Of a DNA stretch of 64,000 nt, positions 42,334-51,392 are shown one piece after another (position 1 is the stretch's first letter; each line of letters opens with the position of its first letter). Source of the DNA: Streptomyces violaceoruber (lineage in GTDB: Bacteria; Actinomycetota; Actinomycetes; Streptomycetales; Streptomycetaceae); NCBI RefSeq assembly GCF_033406955.1, contig NZ_CP137734.1:6200001-6264000 (forward strand). Reading direction: 5' to 3'. A program made the position numbers and the translations under genes. Under the pieces are notes generated by a model. It did no database searches and was not told the origin of the DNA. It was given only the letters and a program-made list of their open reading frames with translations.

Positions 42334-43697
42334 CACGCCCCCTCTCCGCCGGCCGGCGCCGCGAGGGTGGTGCGTTCGTGGTCGGCCATGCGCCACACTT
42401 CCTCCACGGTGGCGCCCCGGGGGACCGCCACGGCGGTCCAGCCCGCCTCACGGAGCATCCGCAGCCGCTCGTCGCTCCCGGCCGGCGGGCCGGGCACGTC
42501 GGCCGGCTCCCGGGCCCACGTCTCGCTGTCCAGGACGAAGGCGACGGCGCCGCCGCCCCGCTGCCGCATCTTCGCCACCACCGTGGCCTGCTCCTCGTCC
42601 AGGTCGCCGAAGAACGCCACCAGCAGCCCCTCGTTCCCGCCGCGCAGCATGTCGTACGCCCGCGACAGACTCGTGTCGTCGGAGTGGTCGATCACGGCGA
42701 GGGTGTCCATCATCAGACCGGCCGCGTCGGCCGTCCCCTGGCTCGCGCCCGCGAAGCCGTCGGCGCCCTCGCCCGGCACCGCGTCGCCGTTGCCGGTGAG
42801 CAGCCGGACGGAGAAGCCCCGCTCCAGCATGTGCACCAGCACGGACGCCGCGCCCGACACCGCCCACTCGAAGGCCGAGTCGGGGCCCGCGCCCTCGAAG
42901 GCCACGACCCGGGTGTCGAGCAGCACCGTGCAGCGGGCCCGCTGCGGCTGCTCCTCGCGGCGCACCATCAGCTCGCCGTAGCGCGCGGTGGAGCGCCAGT
43001 GCACGCGGCGCAGGTCGTCGCCGTAGCGGTACCCGCGCGGGATCACGTCGTCGTCACCGGCCAGCGCGAGCGAGCGCTGCCGTCCCTCGCCGTACCCCTT
43101 CGCCTCACCGCTCAGCCGCACCGGCGGCAGCGCCGCCACCCGCGGGATCACCGTCAGAGTGTCGTACGTCGAGAAGGAGCGGGTCAGCTCGCACAGGCCG
43201 AACGGGTCGGTCAGCCGCAGCTGCAACGGGCCCAGCGGGAAGCGGCCGCGCAGGTCCGAGCGGACCCGGTAGGACACCTCGCGGCGACCGCCCGGCTCCA
43301 CCCGGTCGAGCACGAAGCGGGGACGCGGACCGAGTACGTAGGGCACCCGGTCCTGGAGCATCAGCAGACCCGTGGGCAGCCGGGAGACGTTGTCGACGCG
43401 CAGGTGCACCCTGGCCTCGCTGCCCGCGGGCACCCGCCCGGGGGAGAGCCGGCGACTGCCCGCGACCCGGTAGCGCGTGCGGTGGAGCACGGCCGCGCAG
43501 ACCAGGGGCAGGGCACCCAGGAGCAGCCCGACCCGCAGCAGGTCGCTCTGGCCCAGGACGTACGCGCAGACCGCGGCCGCGATGCCGGCGGCCAGGAAGG
43601 AGCGCCCTCGGGTGGTCAGACCGGAAAGGGCGGTCCGGATGCCGCCGCCCTCGCCCCCGTCGGCCGCGGACCGGTCCGTCCCCCCGGCGTCCATCAC
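42333..43697 (-). CDS. DUF58 domain protein
   Basis: 454 residues. Two hydrophobic helices near 33-70 anchor it. The DUF58 motif GDDLRRVHWRSTARYGELMVRREE is near 226-249 (only partly quoted as RRVHWRSTAR), followed by a von Willebrand A-like fold. Such proteins accompany MoxR ATPases and probably help assemble or mature extracellular enzymes. GTG at 43697 overlaps the MoxR stop by 4 nt (GTGA). Confidence 0.9.
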   Translation of the reverse strand: MMDAGGTDRSAADGGEGGGIRTALSGLTTRGRSFLAAGIAAAVCAYVLGQSDLLRVGLLLGALPLVCAAVLHRTRYRVAGSRRLSPGRVPAGSEARVHLRVDNVSRLPTGLLMLQDRVPYVLGPRPRFVLDRVEPGGRREVSYRVRSDLRGRFPLGPLQLRLTDPFGLCELTRSFSTYDTLTVIPRVAALPPVRLSGEAKGYGEGRQRSLALAGDDDVIPRGYRYGDDLRRVHWRSTARYGELMVRREEQPQRARCTVLLDTRVVAFEGAGPDSAFEWAVSGAASVLVHMLERGFSVRLLTGNGDAVPGEGADGFAGASQGTADAAGLMMDTLAVIDHSDDTSLSRAYDMLRGGNEGLLVAFFGDLDEEQATVVAKMRQRGGGAVAFVLDSETWAREPADVPGPPAGSDERLRMLREAGWTAVAVPRGATVEEVWRMADHERTTLAAPAGGEGA

Positions 43698-44767
43698 ACC
43701 CTCCGCGGCGGCTGCTGACCGTACGCCGGCGTGCCGCGGCCCACGCCGAAGCCCGTCTGCTGCTGCGGCTCCGCGGGCACCGCGGTGCGCTGCAGGATCT
43801 CCTGGACGACCTGCTCGGCGGTGCGGCGGTTGAGCTGGGCCTGCGCGGTCGGCAGCAGCCGGTGGGCCAGGACGGCGACCGCGAGGGCCTGCACGTCGTC
43901 CGGCAGCGCGTAGTCCCGGCCGCTCAGGGCGGCGGACGCCTTCGCCGCGCGCAGCAGGTGCAGCGTGGCACGCGGCGAGGCGCCGAGTCTGAGGTCCGGG
44001 TGGGTGCGGGTGGCGGCGACCAGGTCCACCGCGTACCGCCGGACCGGATCCGCCACGTGGACGCCGCGGACCGCCTCGATCAGCTTCAGGATGTCGTGCG
44101 CGTGCGCCACCGGCTGGAGGTCGTCCAGCGGGCTGGCCCCGCCGTGCACGTCGAGCATCTGCAACTCGGCCTCCGGGCTCGGATAGCCGATGGAGACCCG
44201 GGCCATGAAGCGGTCCCGCTGGGCCTCCGGAAGCGGGTAGGTGCCCTCCATCTCGACCGGGTTCTGCGTCGCCACCACCATGAAGGGACTGGGCAGCTCG
44301 TAGGTCTGGCCGTCGATGGTGACCTGGCGCTCCTCCATCGACTCGAGCAGCGCCGACTGCGTCTTCGGCGACGCGCGGTTGATCTCGTCGCCGATCACCA
44401 CCTGGGCGAAGATCGCGCCCGGCTTGAACTCGAAGTCCCGCCGCTGCTGGTCCCAGATCGACACCCCGGTGATGTCCGAGGGCAGCAGGTCCGGCGTGAA
44501 CTGGATCCGGCGCACGGAACAGTCGATGGACCGCGCCAGCGCCTTGGCCAGCATGGTCTTGCCGACGCCCGGCACATCCTCGATCAGCAGGTGCCCCTCG
44601 GCCAGCAGCACGGTCAGCGAGAGCCGGACGACCTCGGGCTTGCCCTCGATCACGTCCTCCACCGAACCGCGGACCCGCTCGACCACGGCGGTCAGATCTT
44701 CCCCCACGCTCCCGTACGCTCGCGCGGCGGTGCCTCCACGGCTCGCCTGATCGTCATAGGTCGTCAC
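43694..44767 (-). CDS. MoxR family AAA+ ATPase
   Basis: A 357-residue AAA+ chaperone-like ATPase. Walker A is EDVPGVGKTML near 71-81, Walker B VVIGDEINRASPKTQ near 134, sensor 1 VATQNP near 175, and the arginine finger region is AQRDRFMARV near 192. GTG 44767 has GAGGAGG upstream. A 16-bp palindrome at 44792-44807 lies just before. It starts the operon with DUF58 and the transglutaminase and probably remodels the DUF58 complex. Confidence 0.92.
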   Translation of the reverse strand: MTTYDDQASRGGTAARAYGSVGEDLTAVVERVRGSVEDVIEGKPEVVRLSLTVLLAEGHLLIEDVPGVGKTMLAKALARSIDCSVRRIQFTPDLLPSDITGVSIWDQQRRDFEFKPGAIFAQVVIGDEINRASPKTQSALLESMEERQVTIDGQTYELPSPFMVVATQNPVEMEGTYPLPEAQRDRFMARVSIGYPSPEAELQMLDVHGGASPLDDLQPVAHAHDILKLIEAVRGVHVADPVRRYAVDLVAATRTHPDLRLGASPRATLHLLRAAKASAALSGRDYALPDDVQALAVAVLAHRLLPTAQAQLNRRTAEQVVQEILQRTAVPAEPQQQTGFGVGRGTPAYGQQPPRRV

Positions 44768-44791
44768 CCGGCCCTCCTCGGCCTTTCCCCG

Positions 44792-44807
44792 CACTTCCTG
44801 GGAAGTG
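44792..44807. promoter_or_regulatory. 16-bp palindrome upstream of moxR operon
   Basis: CACTTCCTGGGAAGTG: 7-bp arms CACTTCC/GGAAGTG with a TG centre. It lies 25 nt upstream of the MoxR GTG codon. It may be an operator or a small RNA hairpin in the leader. Confidence 0.5.
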
Positions 44808-44941
44808 GAGGTACCCCAACTTGCCGGCCGGCCCCGCACCGCGGACCGGCCCACCCCGAATCACGGACACCGCGCCGAAAAAGTTCCGCGCGACACCACT
44901 TCCCGCATTCTTGCCGCCGTTACCGATTCGTGTCACTCGCC

Positions 44942-44950
44942 TGTGGACAA
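44942..44950 (-). promoter_or_regulatory. Single DnaA box
   Basis: TTGTCCACA on the minus strand, a perfect match to the Streptomyces DnaA box, in the gap between the carbonic anhydrase and MoxR genes. No second copy lies nearby. Confidence 0.45.
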
Positions 44951-45023
44951 CTGGCCGCGATATGTCGGCGCTTACGGCCTTTGCGGAGCTTGCACGGCGG
45001 GATCGTCGGGGCGGGCCGCCGGA

Positions 45024-45572
45024 TCAGGCGGGGTCGACCTCGCGCAGCAGCCCGGTCTTCACGTCGAAGACGAAACCGCGCACGTCCTCGGTGTGCAGCA
45101 GGAACGGCGAGGTGCGCACCCGCTCGATCGACTGCCGCACGTCCTGGTCGGCGTCCCGGAATGCCTCCACCGCCCACGCGGGACGCTGGCCCACCTCCAG
45201 CTCCAGGTCGTGCCGGAACTCCTCGGTGATGGTCTCCATGCCGCAGCCCGTGTGGTGGATGAGGGCCACGCTGCGGGTGCCGAGCGCCCGCTGGCTGATC
45301 GTCAGGGACCGGATCACGTCGTCGGTGACGACACCGCCCGCGTTGCGGATCGTGTGGCAGTCGCCGAGCTTCAGGCCGAGCGCGGCGTGCAGGTCCAGGC
45401 GGGCGTCCATGCAGGCCACGACGGCGACGCGCTGTACGGGACGGGCGTCCATGCCCGGGTCGGCGAACGCCGCGGCGTAGCGTTCGTTCGCCTCGACGAG
45501 CCGGTCGGTGACGGTGTGGTCGGCCACTGTGGCGGATTCGGAGGCGGCGGGTACCGATGCAGAAGTCGTCAT
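45024..45572 (-). CDS. Beta-carbonic anhydrase
   Basis: A 182-residue beta-class carbonic anhydrase (CO2 to bicarbonate). Zinc ligands are Cys in ACMDARLD (near 57) and His-x2-Cys in HHTGCGM (near 110), with the Asp-Arg dyad in CMDAR. ATG 45572 is chosen because a TAACGT -10 box (45580-45585) lies 7 nt upstream (leaderless). ATG 45578 would start only one base after that box. It is divergent from the dcw cluster. Confidence 0.87.
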   Translation of the reverse strand: MTTSASVPAASESATVADHTVTDRLVEANERYAAAFADPGMDARPVQRVAVVACMDARLDLHAALGLKLGDCHTIRNAGGVVTDDVIRSLTISQRALGTRSVALIHHTGCGMETITEEFRHDLELEVGQRPAWAVEAFRDADQDVRQSIERVRTSPFLLHTEDVRGFVFDVKTGLLREVDPA

Positions 45573-45747
45573 ATCCATGACGTTACTGGCCGTCCCGGCC
45601 CGTGGCCCGCTGTGAAGCGGGACAAAGAACGTCATCGACGCTTGTTGTGAGCCAACCCACAGGGTGGCGGGATTGCGGCCGTACGAGTGAAAAGCCGTGC
45701 GATGCCGGTTTGCTGACACCGGTGTCCGCGACGCGCAGGCCGGTTGA

Positions 45748-45775
45748 TTGACCGGGCGACACCGTGGACTAAAGT
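45748..45775 (+). promoter_or_regulatory. Promoter of the dcw cluster (rsmH)
   Basis: A TTGACC -35 (45748-45753) and TAAAGT -10 (45770-45775) with 16-nt spacing, close to the sigma-HrdB consensus. Transcription would start near 45782 and give a leader of about 218 nt before rsmH. Confidence 0.75.
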
Positions 45776-45782
45776 GGCGCGA

Positions 45783-45990
45783 AGCGGGAGGCGAGGCCTC
45801 CCTGCTGGACTGAATTCCCCGGAGACCTGGGCGACGTCCCGCCAGATCTCCCCACGTGCGCGGCGCGTACGTACGGCTCGGCCTCCTCCCGCTCCTGGCC
45901 GGCCGACGCTTTTGGCGCCGGCAGGCCTCCCCTTCAGATGCGAGCGGGAGGGGACCCGGCAGTGCGTGACGCCGCGCCGGACCTGAGAGG
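45783..45990 (+). ncRNA. Structured rsmH leader, candidate mraW RNA motif
   Basis: The leader has a hairpin GGAGGC/GCCTCC (45788-45802), then GAATTCCCCGGAGACC, and a longer stem CCTCCCGCTC (45882 onward) with GAGCGGGAGG (45944 onward) that encloses a second hairpin around CTTTTGG. An RNA motif upstream of mraW/rsmH in actinobacteria is known as the mraW motif. I cannot verify the covariation here, so this is a candidate. Confidence 0.5.
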
Positions 45991-45999
45991 CCGCCCCAC

Positions 46000-46956
46000 T
46001 TGAGCCAGAGTCGACACGTCCCGGTGATGCTCCAGCGGTGTCTGGACCTGCTGGCACCCGCCCTCCAGGAGCCGGGAGCCGTGGTCGTCGACTGCACGCT
46101 GGGGCTCGGCGGGCACAGTGAGGCGCTCCTCGAACGCTTCCCCGAGGCCCGGCTCGTCGCCCTCGACCGCGACAAGGAGGCTCTGCGCCTGTCCGGCGAG
46201 CGGCTCGCCCCGTACGGCGGACGCGCCACCCTCGTGCACGCCGTCTACGACGAGTTGCCCGACGTGCTCGACCGGCTCGGCGTCCCCCGCGTCCAGGGCG
46301 TTCTGTTCGACCTCGGCGTCTCCTCCATGCAGCTCGACGAGGCCGACCGCGGCTTCGCCTACGCCCAGGACGCCCCGCTCGACATGCGGATGGACCAGAG
46401 CACCGGCATGAGCGCCGCCGAGGTGCTCAACACCTACCCGCCCGGCGAACTCGTCCGCATCCTGCGGGCGTACGGCGAGGAGAAGCAGGCCAAGCGGATC
46501 GTGTCCGCCGTCGTGCGCGAGCGCGAGAAGGAGCCGTTCACCAACAGCGCCCGCCTGGTGGAGCTGATCCGCGCGGCGCTGCCGCAGGCCGCCAAGCGCA
46601 CCGGCGGCAACCCGGCCAAGCGCACCTTCCAGGCCCTGCGCATCGAGGTCAACGGCGAGCTGTCCGTCCTGGAGCGGGCGATCCCGGCCGCCGTCGAGTC
46701 CGTCGCGGTCGGCGGGCGGATCGCCGTGCTGTCGTACCACTCGCTGGAGGACCGGCTGGTCAAGCAGGTGTTCGCGGCCGGCGCCGCCAACACCGCGCCG
46801 CCCGGCCTGCCCGTCGTCCCCGAGCAGTACGCACCGCGGCTCAAGCTGCTCACCCGCGGTGCCGAACTCCCCACCGAGGAGGAGATCGCCGAGAACCGCC
46901 GCGCGGCACCGGCACGGCTGCGCGGCGCCGAGCGCATCAGGGAGTCCCTCGGGTGA
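46000..46956 (+). CDS. rsmH: 16S rRNA (cytosine1402-N4)-methyltransferase RsmH (MraW)
   Basis: A 318-residue methyltransferase that acts on 16S rRNA C1402. Motifs: HVPVMLQR (6-13), [11 protein letters not shown] near 30-40, ALDRDKEAL near 56, and [11 protein letters not shown] near 246. TTG 46000 has GAGAGG 10 nt upstream. It opens the dcw cluster; no mraZ lies before it. Confidence 0.95.
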
Positions 46957-47128
46957 AGGGAGTCCCTCGGGCGGAGCGAGCGAGGCAGGCCGGGCACCGG
47001 TGCGGACGACGGCCCCAAGGGGGTGTCGTCCGGATCAGGCCGGCTCCGGGAGGCGGTGCCTCGTGGCGGACCCGAGCGGCCCCCGCGACCCCGGCAAGAT
47101 CCAGACGACACCCCCCAGGGGAGGGCGT

Positions 47129-47683
47129 GTGAGCAGGAAACCCGAACTGAAGGGCAGGGCGGCCCGGCTGGCCCGGCTCCTGCCCACCGGCGGATCCCGG
47201 GGCCAGGCGGCCCGGGCGCCGTTCGTCCTCCTGGTCGTCGTCCTCCTCGGCGGCGGCCTCATCGGGCTCCTCGTGCTGAACTCCGCCCTGAGCGAGGGCT
47301 CCTTCCAGCTGGACGACCTCAAGCAGCGGACCAAGGAGCTCACCGACGAGGAACAGGCGCTCCAGCGGGACATCGACGCCTACTCCGCCCCCCGGGCCCT
47401 CCAGCGCCGCGCCCGCGAACTGGGCATGGTGCCCGGCGGCGACCCCGCCTTCCTCGACCCCGACGGCACCGTCAAGGGCGTGCCGAGCCCCGCCCCCGCC
47501 GCGGCCACCCCGCTCGTCCTCGCCCCCGAGGCGCTGGCCTCGACGTCCGCCGGCGCGTCCACGGTCACACCGTCCCCCTACAGCGAGCCCTCCGGCCCGC
47601 CCCCCACCGCGGCCCCGTCCGGCACGGCCGCCACCCCCACCACCGCGGCGCCGCCCACCCCGACCCCGACTCCCGGCAGGTGA
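47129..47683 (+). CDS. ftsL: FtsL-like divisome protein
   Basis: A 184-residue bitopic protein. A basic cytosolic tail (1-30), one membrane helix (about 31-55) and a coiled coil (about 58-90, LDDLKQRTKELTDEEQALQR), then an extended Pro/Ala/Thr-rich external tail. It would join FtsQ and DivIC in the division core. GTG 47129 is preceded by GGGGAGGG. The stop overlaps the possible GTG 47680 of ftsI. Confidence 0.85.
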   Translation: MSRKPELKGRAARLARLLPTGGSRGQAARAPFVLLVVVLLGGGLIGLLVLNSALSEGSFQLDDLKQRTKELTDEEQALQRDIDAYSAPRALQRRARELGMVPGGDPAFLDPDGTVKGVPSPAPAAATPLVLAPEALASTSAGASTVTPSPYSEPSGPPPTAAPSGTAATPTTAAPPTPTPTPGR

Positions 47684-47688
47684 CGGAA

Positions 47689-49644
47689 GTGTCCGACAGG
47701 GAACCGCCGCGCCGCCGGGTGCCCGGACCCGCGAGGCCCGTCCGCTCCGGCGGCGGGCGCCGCCCGGGACCCGGCGCCCGGCCCGCCCGCAGGCCGGGAC
47801 CGCCCCGCCCGGCGCCCCGCGCCTTCCGGCTGGGCAGTCCGCGCCCCAGGCTGCGCATGATCGGCCTCGCCCTGACCCTGGTGCTGGCCGCCTTCGTCGT
47901 ACGGCTCCTCCAGGTGCAGGCCGTCGACGCCGGCACCTACTCGGCGAAGGCCGAGCAGAACCGCTACGTCGTGCACACCCTGCCCGCCGAACGCGGCGGG
48001 ATCACCGACCGCAACGGCGTCGCCCTCGCGACCACCGTGGACTCCTACGACATCACCGCCGACCCCACGATGTTCACCCGCGAGCAGCTGAAGGTCGACG
48101 ACGGACCCGAGCAGGCGGCGGCGCTCCTCGCACCGATCCTCGGCCAGGACCAGGAGCAGCTGGCCAAGGTGCTCCGCCCGAAGAACAGGGAACTGCGCTA
48201 CGTCCGCCTCGCGCGCCGGCAGACCCCCCAGGTCTGGAACCAGATCAAGGACCTGAAGACCGCGCTCACCGCGAAGGCGGAGACCGACAGGGCGACGGTC
48301 AACGTGCTCGCGGGCGTCTTCGCCGACCCCAGCAGCAAGCGGGTGTACCCGGGCGGCGACCTCGCCGCCGGCATCCTCGGCTGGGTCGGCGCCGACGGCA
48401 AGGGCGGCGGCGGCCTGGAGCGGAAGCTGGACACGACGCTGGCCGGCGAGGACGGCAAGATCCGCTACGCCCAGTCCGGGGGGCGCCAGGTGCCCACCGC
48501 CGGTTCCACCGAGACGCCCGCCGTGCCGGGCAGCGACGTCGAGCTGACCATCGACCGCGACATCCAGTGGGCCGCGCAGCACGCCATCAGCGAGCAGGTG
48601 GAGAAGTCCAAGGCGGACGGCGGCTACGTCATCGTCCAGGACACCACCACCGGCGAGATCCTCGCCATGGCCAACTCGCCCGGCTTCGACCCGGGCGACC
48701 TCGCCCACGCCGACCCCGCGGCGCTGGGCAACGCCGCGCTCCAGGACGCCTTCGAGCCGGGCTCCACCGCCAAGGTGCTGTCCATGGCGGCCGTGCTGGA
48801 GGAGAACGTCGCCACGCCGGGCACCCACATCACGGTCCCCAACCGGCTCAAGCGCGGCGACCGGCTCTTCAAGGACGACATCGACCACCCGACCTGGTAC
48901 CTCACGCTCAACGGCGTGCTCGCCAAGTCCAGCAACATCGGCACGATCATGGCCACCGGCGAGCTGGGCAAGACCCAGGCCGAGGCCAACAAGGTGCTCT
49001 ACTCCTACCTGCGCAAGTTCGGCCTCGGCGGCTACAGCGGGCTCGGCTTCCCCGGCGAGACCAAGGGCATCCTCGCGCCGCCCGACCAGTGGTCGACCTC
49101 GCAGCAGTACACGATCCCTTTCGGCCAGGGCGTCTCCGTGAACGCGCTCCAGGCGGCCTCCATCTACTCGACCGTCGCCAACGGCGGCGTCCGCATCGAA
49201 CCCACGCTGGTCCGCGGTACGAAGGGCGCCGACGGACGCTTCACTCCGGCCCCGGAACCCAAGAAGACCCGCGTGACCAGCGAGAGGACCGCGAAGACCC
49301 TCTCGCAGATGCTGGAGTCCGTCGTCGACGACGAGGAGGGCACCGGCACCAAGGCCCGCATCCCCGGCTACCGGGTGGCGGGCAAGACGGGCACGGCCAA
49401 CCGGGTGGATCCGGCCACCGGCAAGTACCACGGTTACACCTCGTCCTTCGCCGGGTTCGCCCCCGCCGACAAGCCCCGGGTCACCGTCTACTGCGCCATC
49501 CAGAACGCCACCGAGGGCAGCTACTTCGGCGGCCAGATCTGCGGCCCCATCTACAAGCAGGTCATGGAGTTCGCCTTGAAGACCCTTCAGGTCCCGCCGA
49601 CCGGGGCCGCCCCCGCGAGGCTCCCGGTCACCTTCAAACCCTGA
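47689..49644 (+). CDS. ftsI: Penicillin-binding protein FtsI (PBP3), septal transpeptidase
   Basis: A 651-residue class B PBP. A 55-residue Arg/Pro-rich cytosolic tail precedes one membrane helix (about 58-78). The PBP dimerisation domain follows and the transpeptidase domain has STAK with Ser359, SSN (414-416) and KTGT with Lys566. It cross-links septal peptidoglycan with FtsW. GTG 47689 is preceded by AGGTGA; GTG 47680, which overlaps the ftsL stop, would add three residues. Confidence 0.92.
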   Translation: MSDREPPRRRVPGPARPVRSGGGRRPGPGARPARRPGPPRPAPRAFRLGSPRPRLRMIGLALTLVLAAFVVRLLQVQAVDAGTYSAKAEQNRYVVHTLPAERGGITDRNGVALATTVDSYDITADPTMFTREQLKVDDGPEQAAALLAPILGQDQEQLAKVLRPKNRELRYVRLARRQTPQVWNQIKDLKTALTAKAETDRATVNVLAGVFADPSSKRVYPGGDLAAGILGWVGADGKGGGGLERKLDTTLAGEDGKIRYAQSGGRQVPTAGSTETPAVPGSDVELTIDRDIQWAAQHAISEQVEKSKADGGYVIVQDTTTGEILAMANSPGFDPGDLAHADPAALGNAALQDAFEPGSTAKVLSMAAVLEENVATPGTHITVPNRLKRGDRLFKDDIDHPTWYLTLNGVLAKSSNIGTIMATGELGKTQAEANKVLYSYLRKFGLGGYSGLGFPGETKGILAPPDQWSTSQQYTIPFGQGVSVNALQAASIYSTVANGGVRIEPTLVRGTKGADGRFTPAPEPKKTRVTSERTAKTLSQMLESVVDDEEGTGTKARIPGYRVAGKTGTANRVDPATGKYHGYTSSFAGFAPADKPRVTVYCAIQNATEGSYFGGQICGPIYKQVMEFALKTLQVPPTGAAPARLPVTFKP

Positions 49645-49660
49645 GCCGTACCGCCCCCTC

Positions 49661-49702
49661 GCACCGAGCCGCACCGAGCCGCACCGAGCCGTACCGAACC
49701 AG
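49661..49702. repeat. 10-bp tandem repeat between ftsI and murE
   Basis: GCACCGAGCC three times (49661-49690), then GTACCGAACC; a further copy-like CAGTACCGAGCC follows. Confidence 0.85.
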
Positions 49703-49736
49703 CGCCGATTCAGTACCGAGCCACCAGGAACCATCC

Positions 49737-51392
49737 GTGACGACGATCACCCCCGACCCCGGGAACCAGAACAGCCCTTCCCCCTCGCTTCGCCCCCAGG
49801 CGGGTACTGCCGGTACGCTCACCGCCGTGCCACACCCTGATCAGTCCCAAACCACCCAGAAGGGCCACCCCGTGACATACCCGGGACCGCCCCGGCCGGT
49901 GCGGATCTCCGCCACACCCCTCGCGGAACTCGCCGATCAGCTGGGTGTCGCCGCGCCGGACGGCTCCGCCGAGATCACGGGGATCACCCACGACTCGCGC
50001 GCCGTCCGCCCCGGTGACCTGTACGCCGCCCTTCCCGGAGCCCGCCTGCACGGCGCCGACTTCGTCACCCAGGCCGCCGGTCTCGGCGCCGCCGCCGTGC
50101 TGACCGACCCGGCCGGCGCGGAGCGGGCCGCCGCCGCCGGTCTGCCGGCCCTCGTCGTCGACGACCCGCGCGCGCGGATGGGCGAGCTGGCGGCCACGAT
50201 CTACGGCCACCCCGGCCGCGACCTGCTCCAGATCGGCATCACCGGCACCTCCGGCAAGACGACCACCGCCTACCTCGTCGAGGGCGGCCTGCGCACGGCG
50301 AAGTCCACCGGGCTGATCGGCACGGTCGAGATGCGCATCGGCGACGAGCGCATCAAGTCGGAGCGCACCACGCCCGAGGCCACCGACCTCCAGGCGCTGT
50401 TCGCGGTGATGCGCGAGCGCGGCACCGAGGCGGTCGCCATGGAGGTCTCCAGCCACGCCCTGGTGCTCGGCCGCGTCGACGCCTGCGTCTTCGACATCGC
50501 CGTCTTCACCAACCTCAGCCCGGAGCACATGGAGTTCCACTCCGGCATGGAGGACTACTTCCAGGCCAAGGCGCAGCTCTTCACCCCGAAGCGCAGCAGG
50601 CTCGGTGTGGTCAACGTGGACGACGAGTACGGGCGCCGCCTGGCCAAGGAGGCCACCGTCCCGGTCGTCACCTACTCCGCCGAGGGCCACCCGGACGCCG
50701 ACTGGCGCGCCGACGAGGTCGAGGTCGGCCCGCTGGACTCGACGTTCACCGTGCTCGGGCCGAAGGGCGAGCGGATCGCCGCCAAGTCGCCGCTGGCAGG
50801 ACCCTTCAACGTGGCGAACACCCTCGCCGCGATCGTCGCCCTGGCCGCCGCCGGGCTCGACCCGCAGAGCGCCGCCGACGGCGTCGCCGCCGTACCGGGC
50901 GTGCCGGGCCGCCTGGAGCGCGTGGACGAGGGCCAGCCCTTCTTCGCGGTGGTCGACTACGCCCACAAGACCGACGCCGTCGAGTCGGTCCTGCGGGCCC
51001 TGCGCAAGGTCACCGAGGGCAAGCTGCACGCCGTGCTCGGCTGCGGCGGCGACCGGGACACCACCAAGCGGGAGCCGATGGGCGCCGCCGTGGCCCGGTT
51101 CGCCGACACCGCCGTACTGACCTCCGACAACCCCCGCTCCGAGGACCCCCTCGCGATCCTCGCCACCATGCTCCAGGGCGCGGCGTCCGTGCCCGCGCAC
51201 GAGCGCGGCGAGGTGCAGGTCTTCGAGGACCGGGCCGCCGCGATCGCCGCCGCCGTCGCCCGGGCCGAGCCCGGCGACACGGTGCTGGTGGCGGGCAAGG
51301 GCCACGAGCAGGGCCAGGACATCGCCGGCGTCGTCCGTCCCTTCGACGACCGCCAGGTGCTGCGCGAAGCCATCAAGAAGACCCAGGGATGA
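49737..51392 (+). CDS. murE: UDP-N-acetylmuramoyl-tripeptide synthetase MurE
   Basis: A 551-residue Mur ligase that adds the third residue (LL-diaminopimelate expected in Streptomyces) to UDP-MurNAc-dipeptide. The ATP loop is GTSGKTTT near 173, ERTTPEA near 208 is the dipeptide binding site, the carbamylated Lys lies in FQAKAQLF, and DNPRSEDP near 463 is the DAP motif. GTG 49737 gives a 45-residue non-conserved N-tail. An internal TACGCT (49814-49819) with GTG at 49827 would give a shorter 521-residue form. Confidence 0.92.
   Translation: MTTITPDPGNQNSPSPSLRPQAGTAGTLTAVPHPDQSQTTQKGHPVTYPGPPRPVRISATPLAELADQLGVAAPDGSAEITGITHDSRAVRPGDLYAALPGARLHGADFVTQAAGLGAAAVLTDPAGAERAAAAGLPALVVDDPRARMGELAATIYGHPGRDLLQIGITGTSGKTTTAYLVEGGLRTAKSTGLIGTVEMRIGDERIKSERTTPEATDLQALFAVMRERGTEAVAMEVSSHALVLGRVDACVFDIAVFTNLSPEHMEFHSGMEDYFQAKAQLFTPKRSRLGVVNVDDEYGRRLAKEATVPVVTYSAEGHPDADWRADEVEVGPLDSTFTVLGPKGERIAAKSPLAGPFNVANTLAAIVALAAAGLDPQSAADGVAAVPGVPGRLERVDEGQPFFAVVDYAHKTDAVESVLRALRKVTEGKLHAVLGCGGDRDTTKREPMGAAVARFADTAVLTSDNPRSEDPLAILATMLQGAASVPAHERGEVQVFEDRAAAIAAAVARAEPGDTVLVAGKGHEQGQDIAGVVRPFDDRQVLREAIKKTQG

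Noticed and set aside
40156..42981. Open frame of 941 codons on the + strand
   Set aside because: Shadow of the transglutaminase and DUF58 genes; no start signal.
45573..45640. Earlier starts of carbonic anhydrase
   Set aside because: They overlap or precede the TAACGT -10 box; ATG 45572 lies 7 nt after it.
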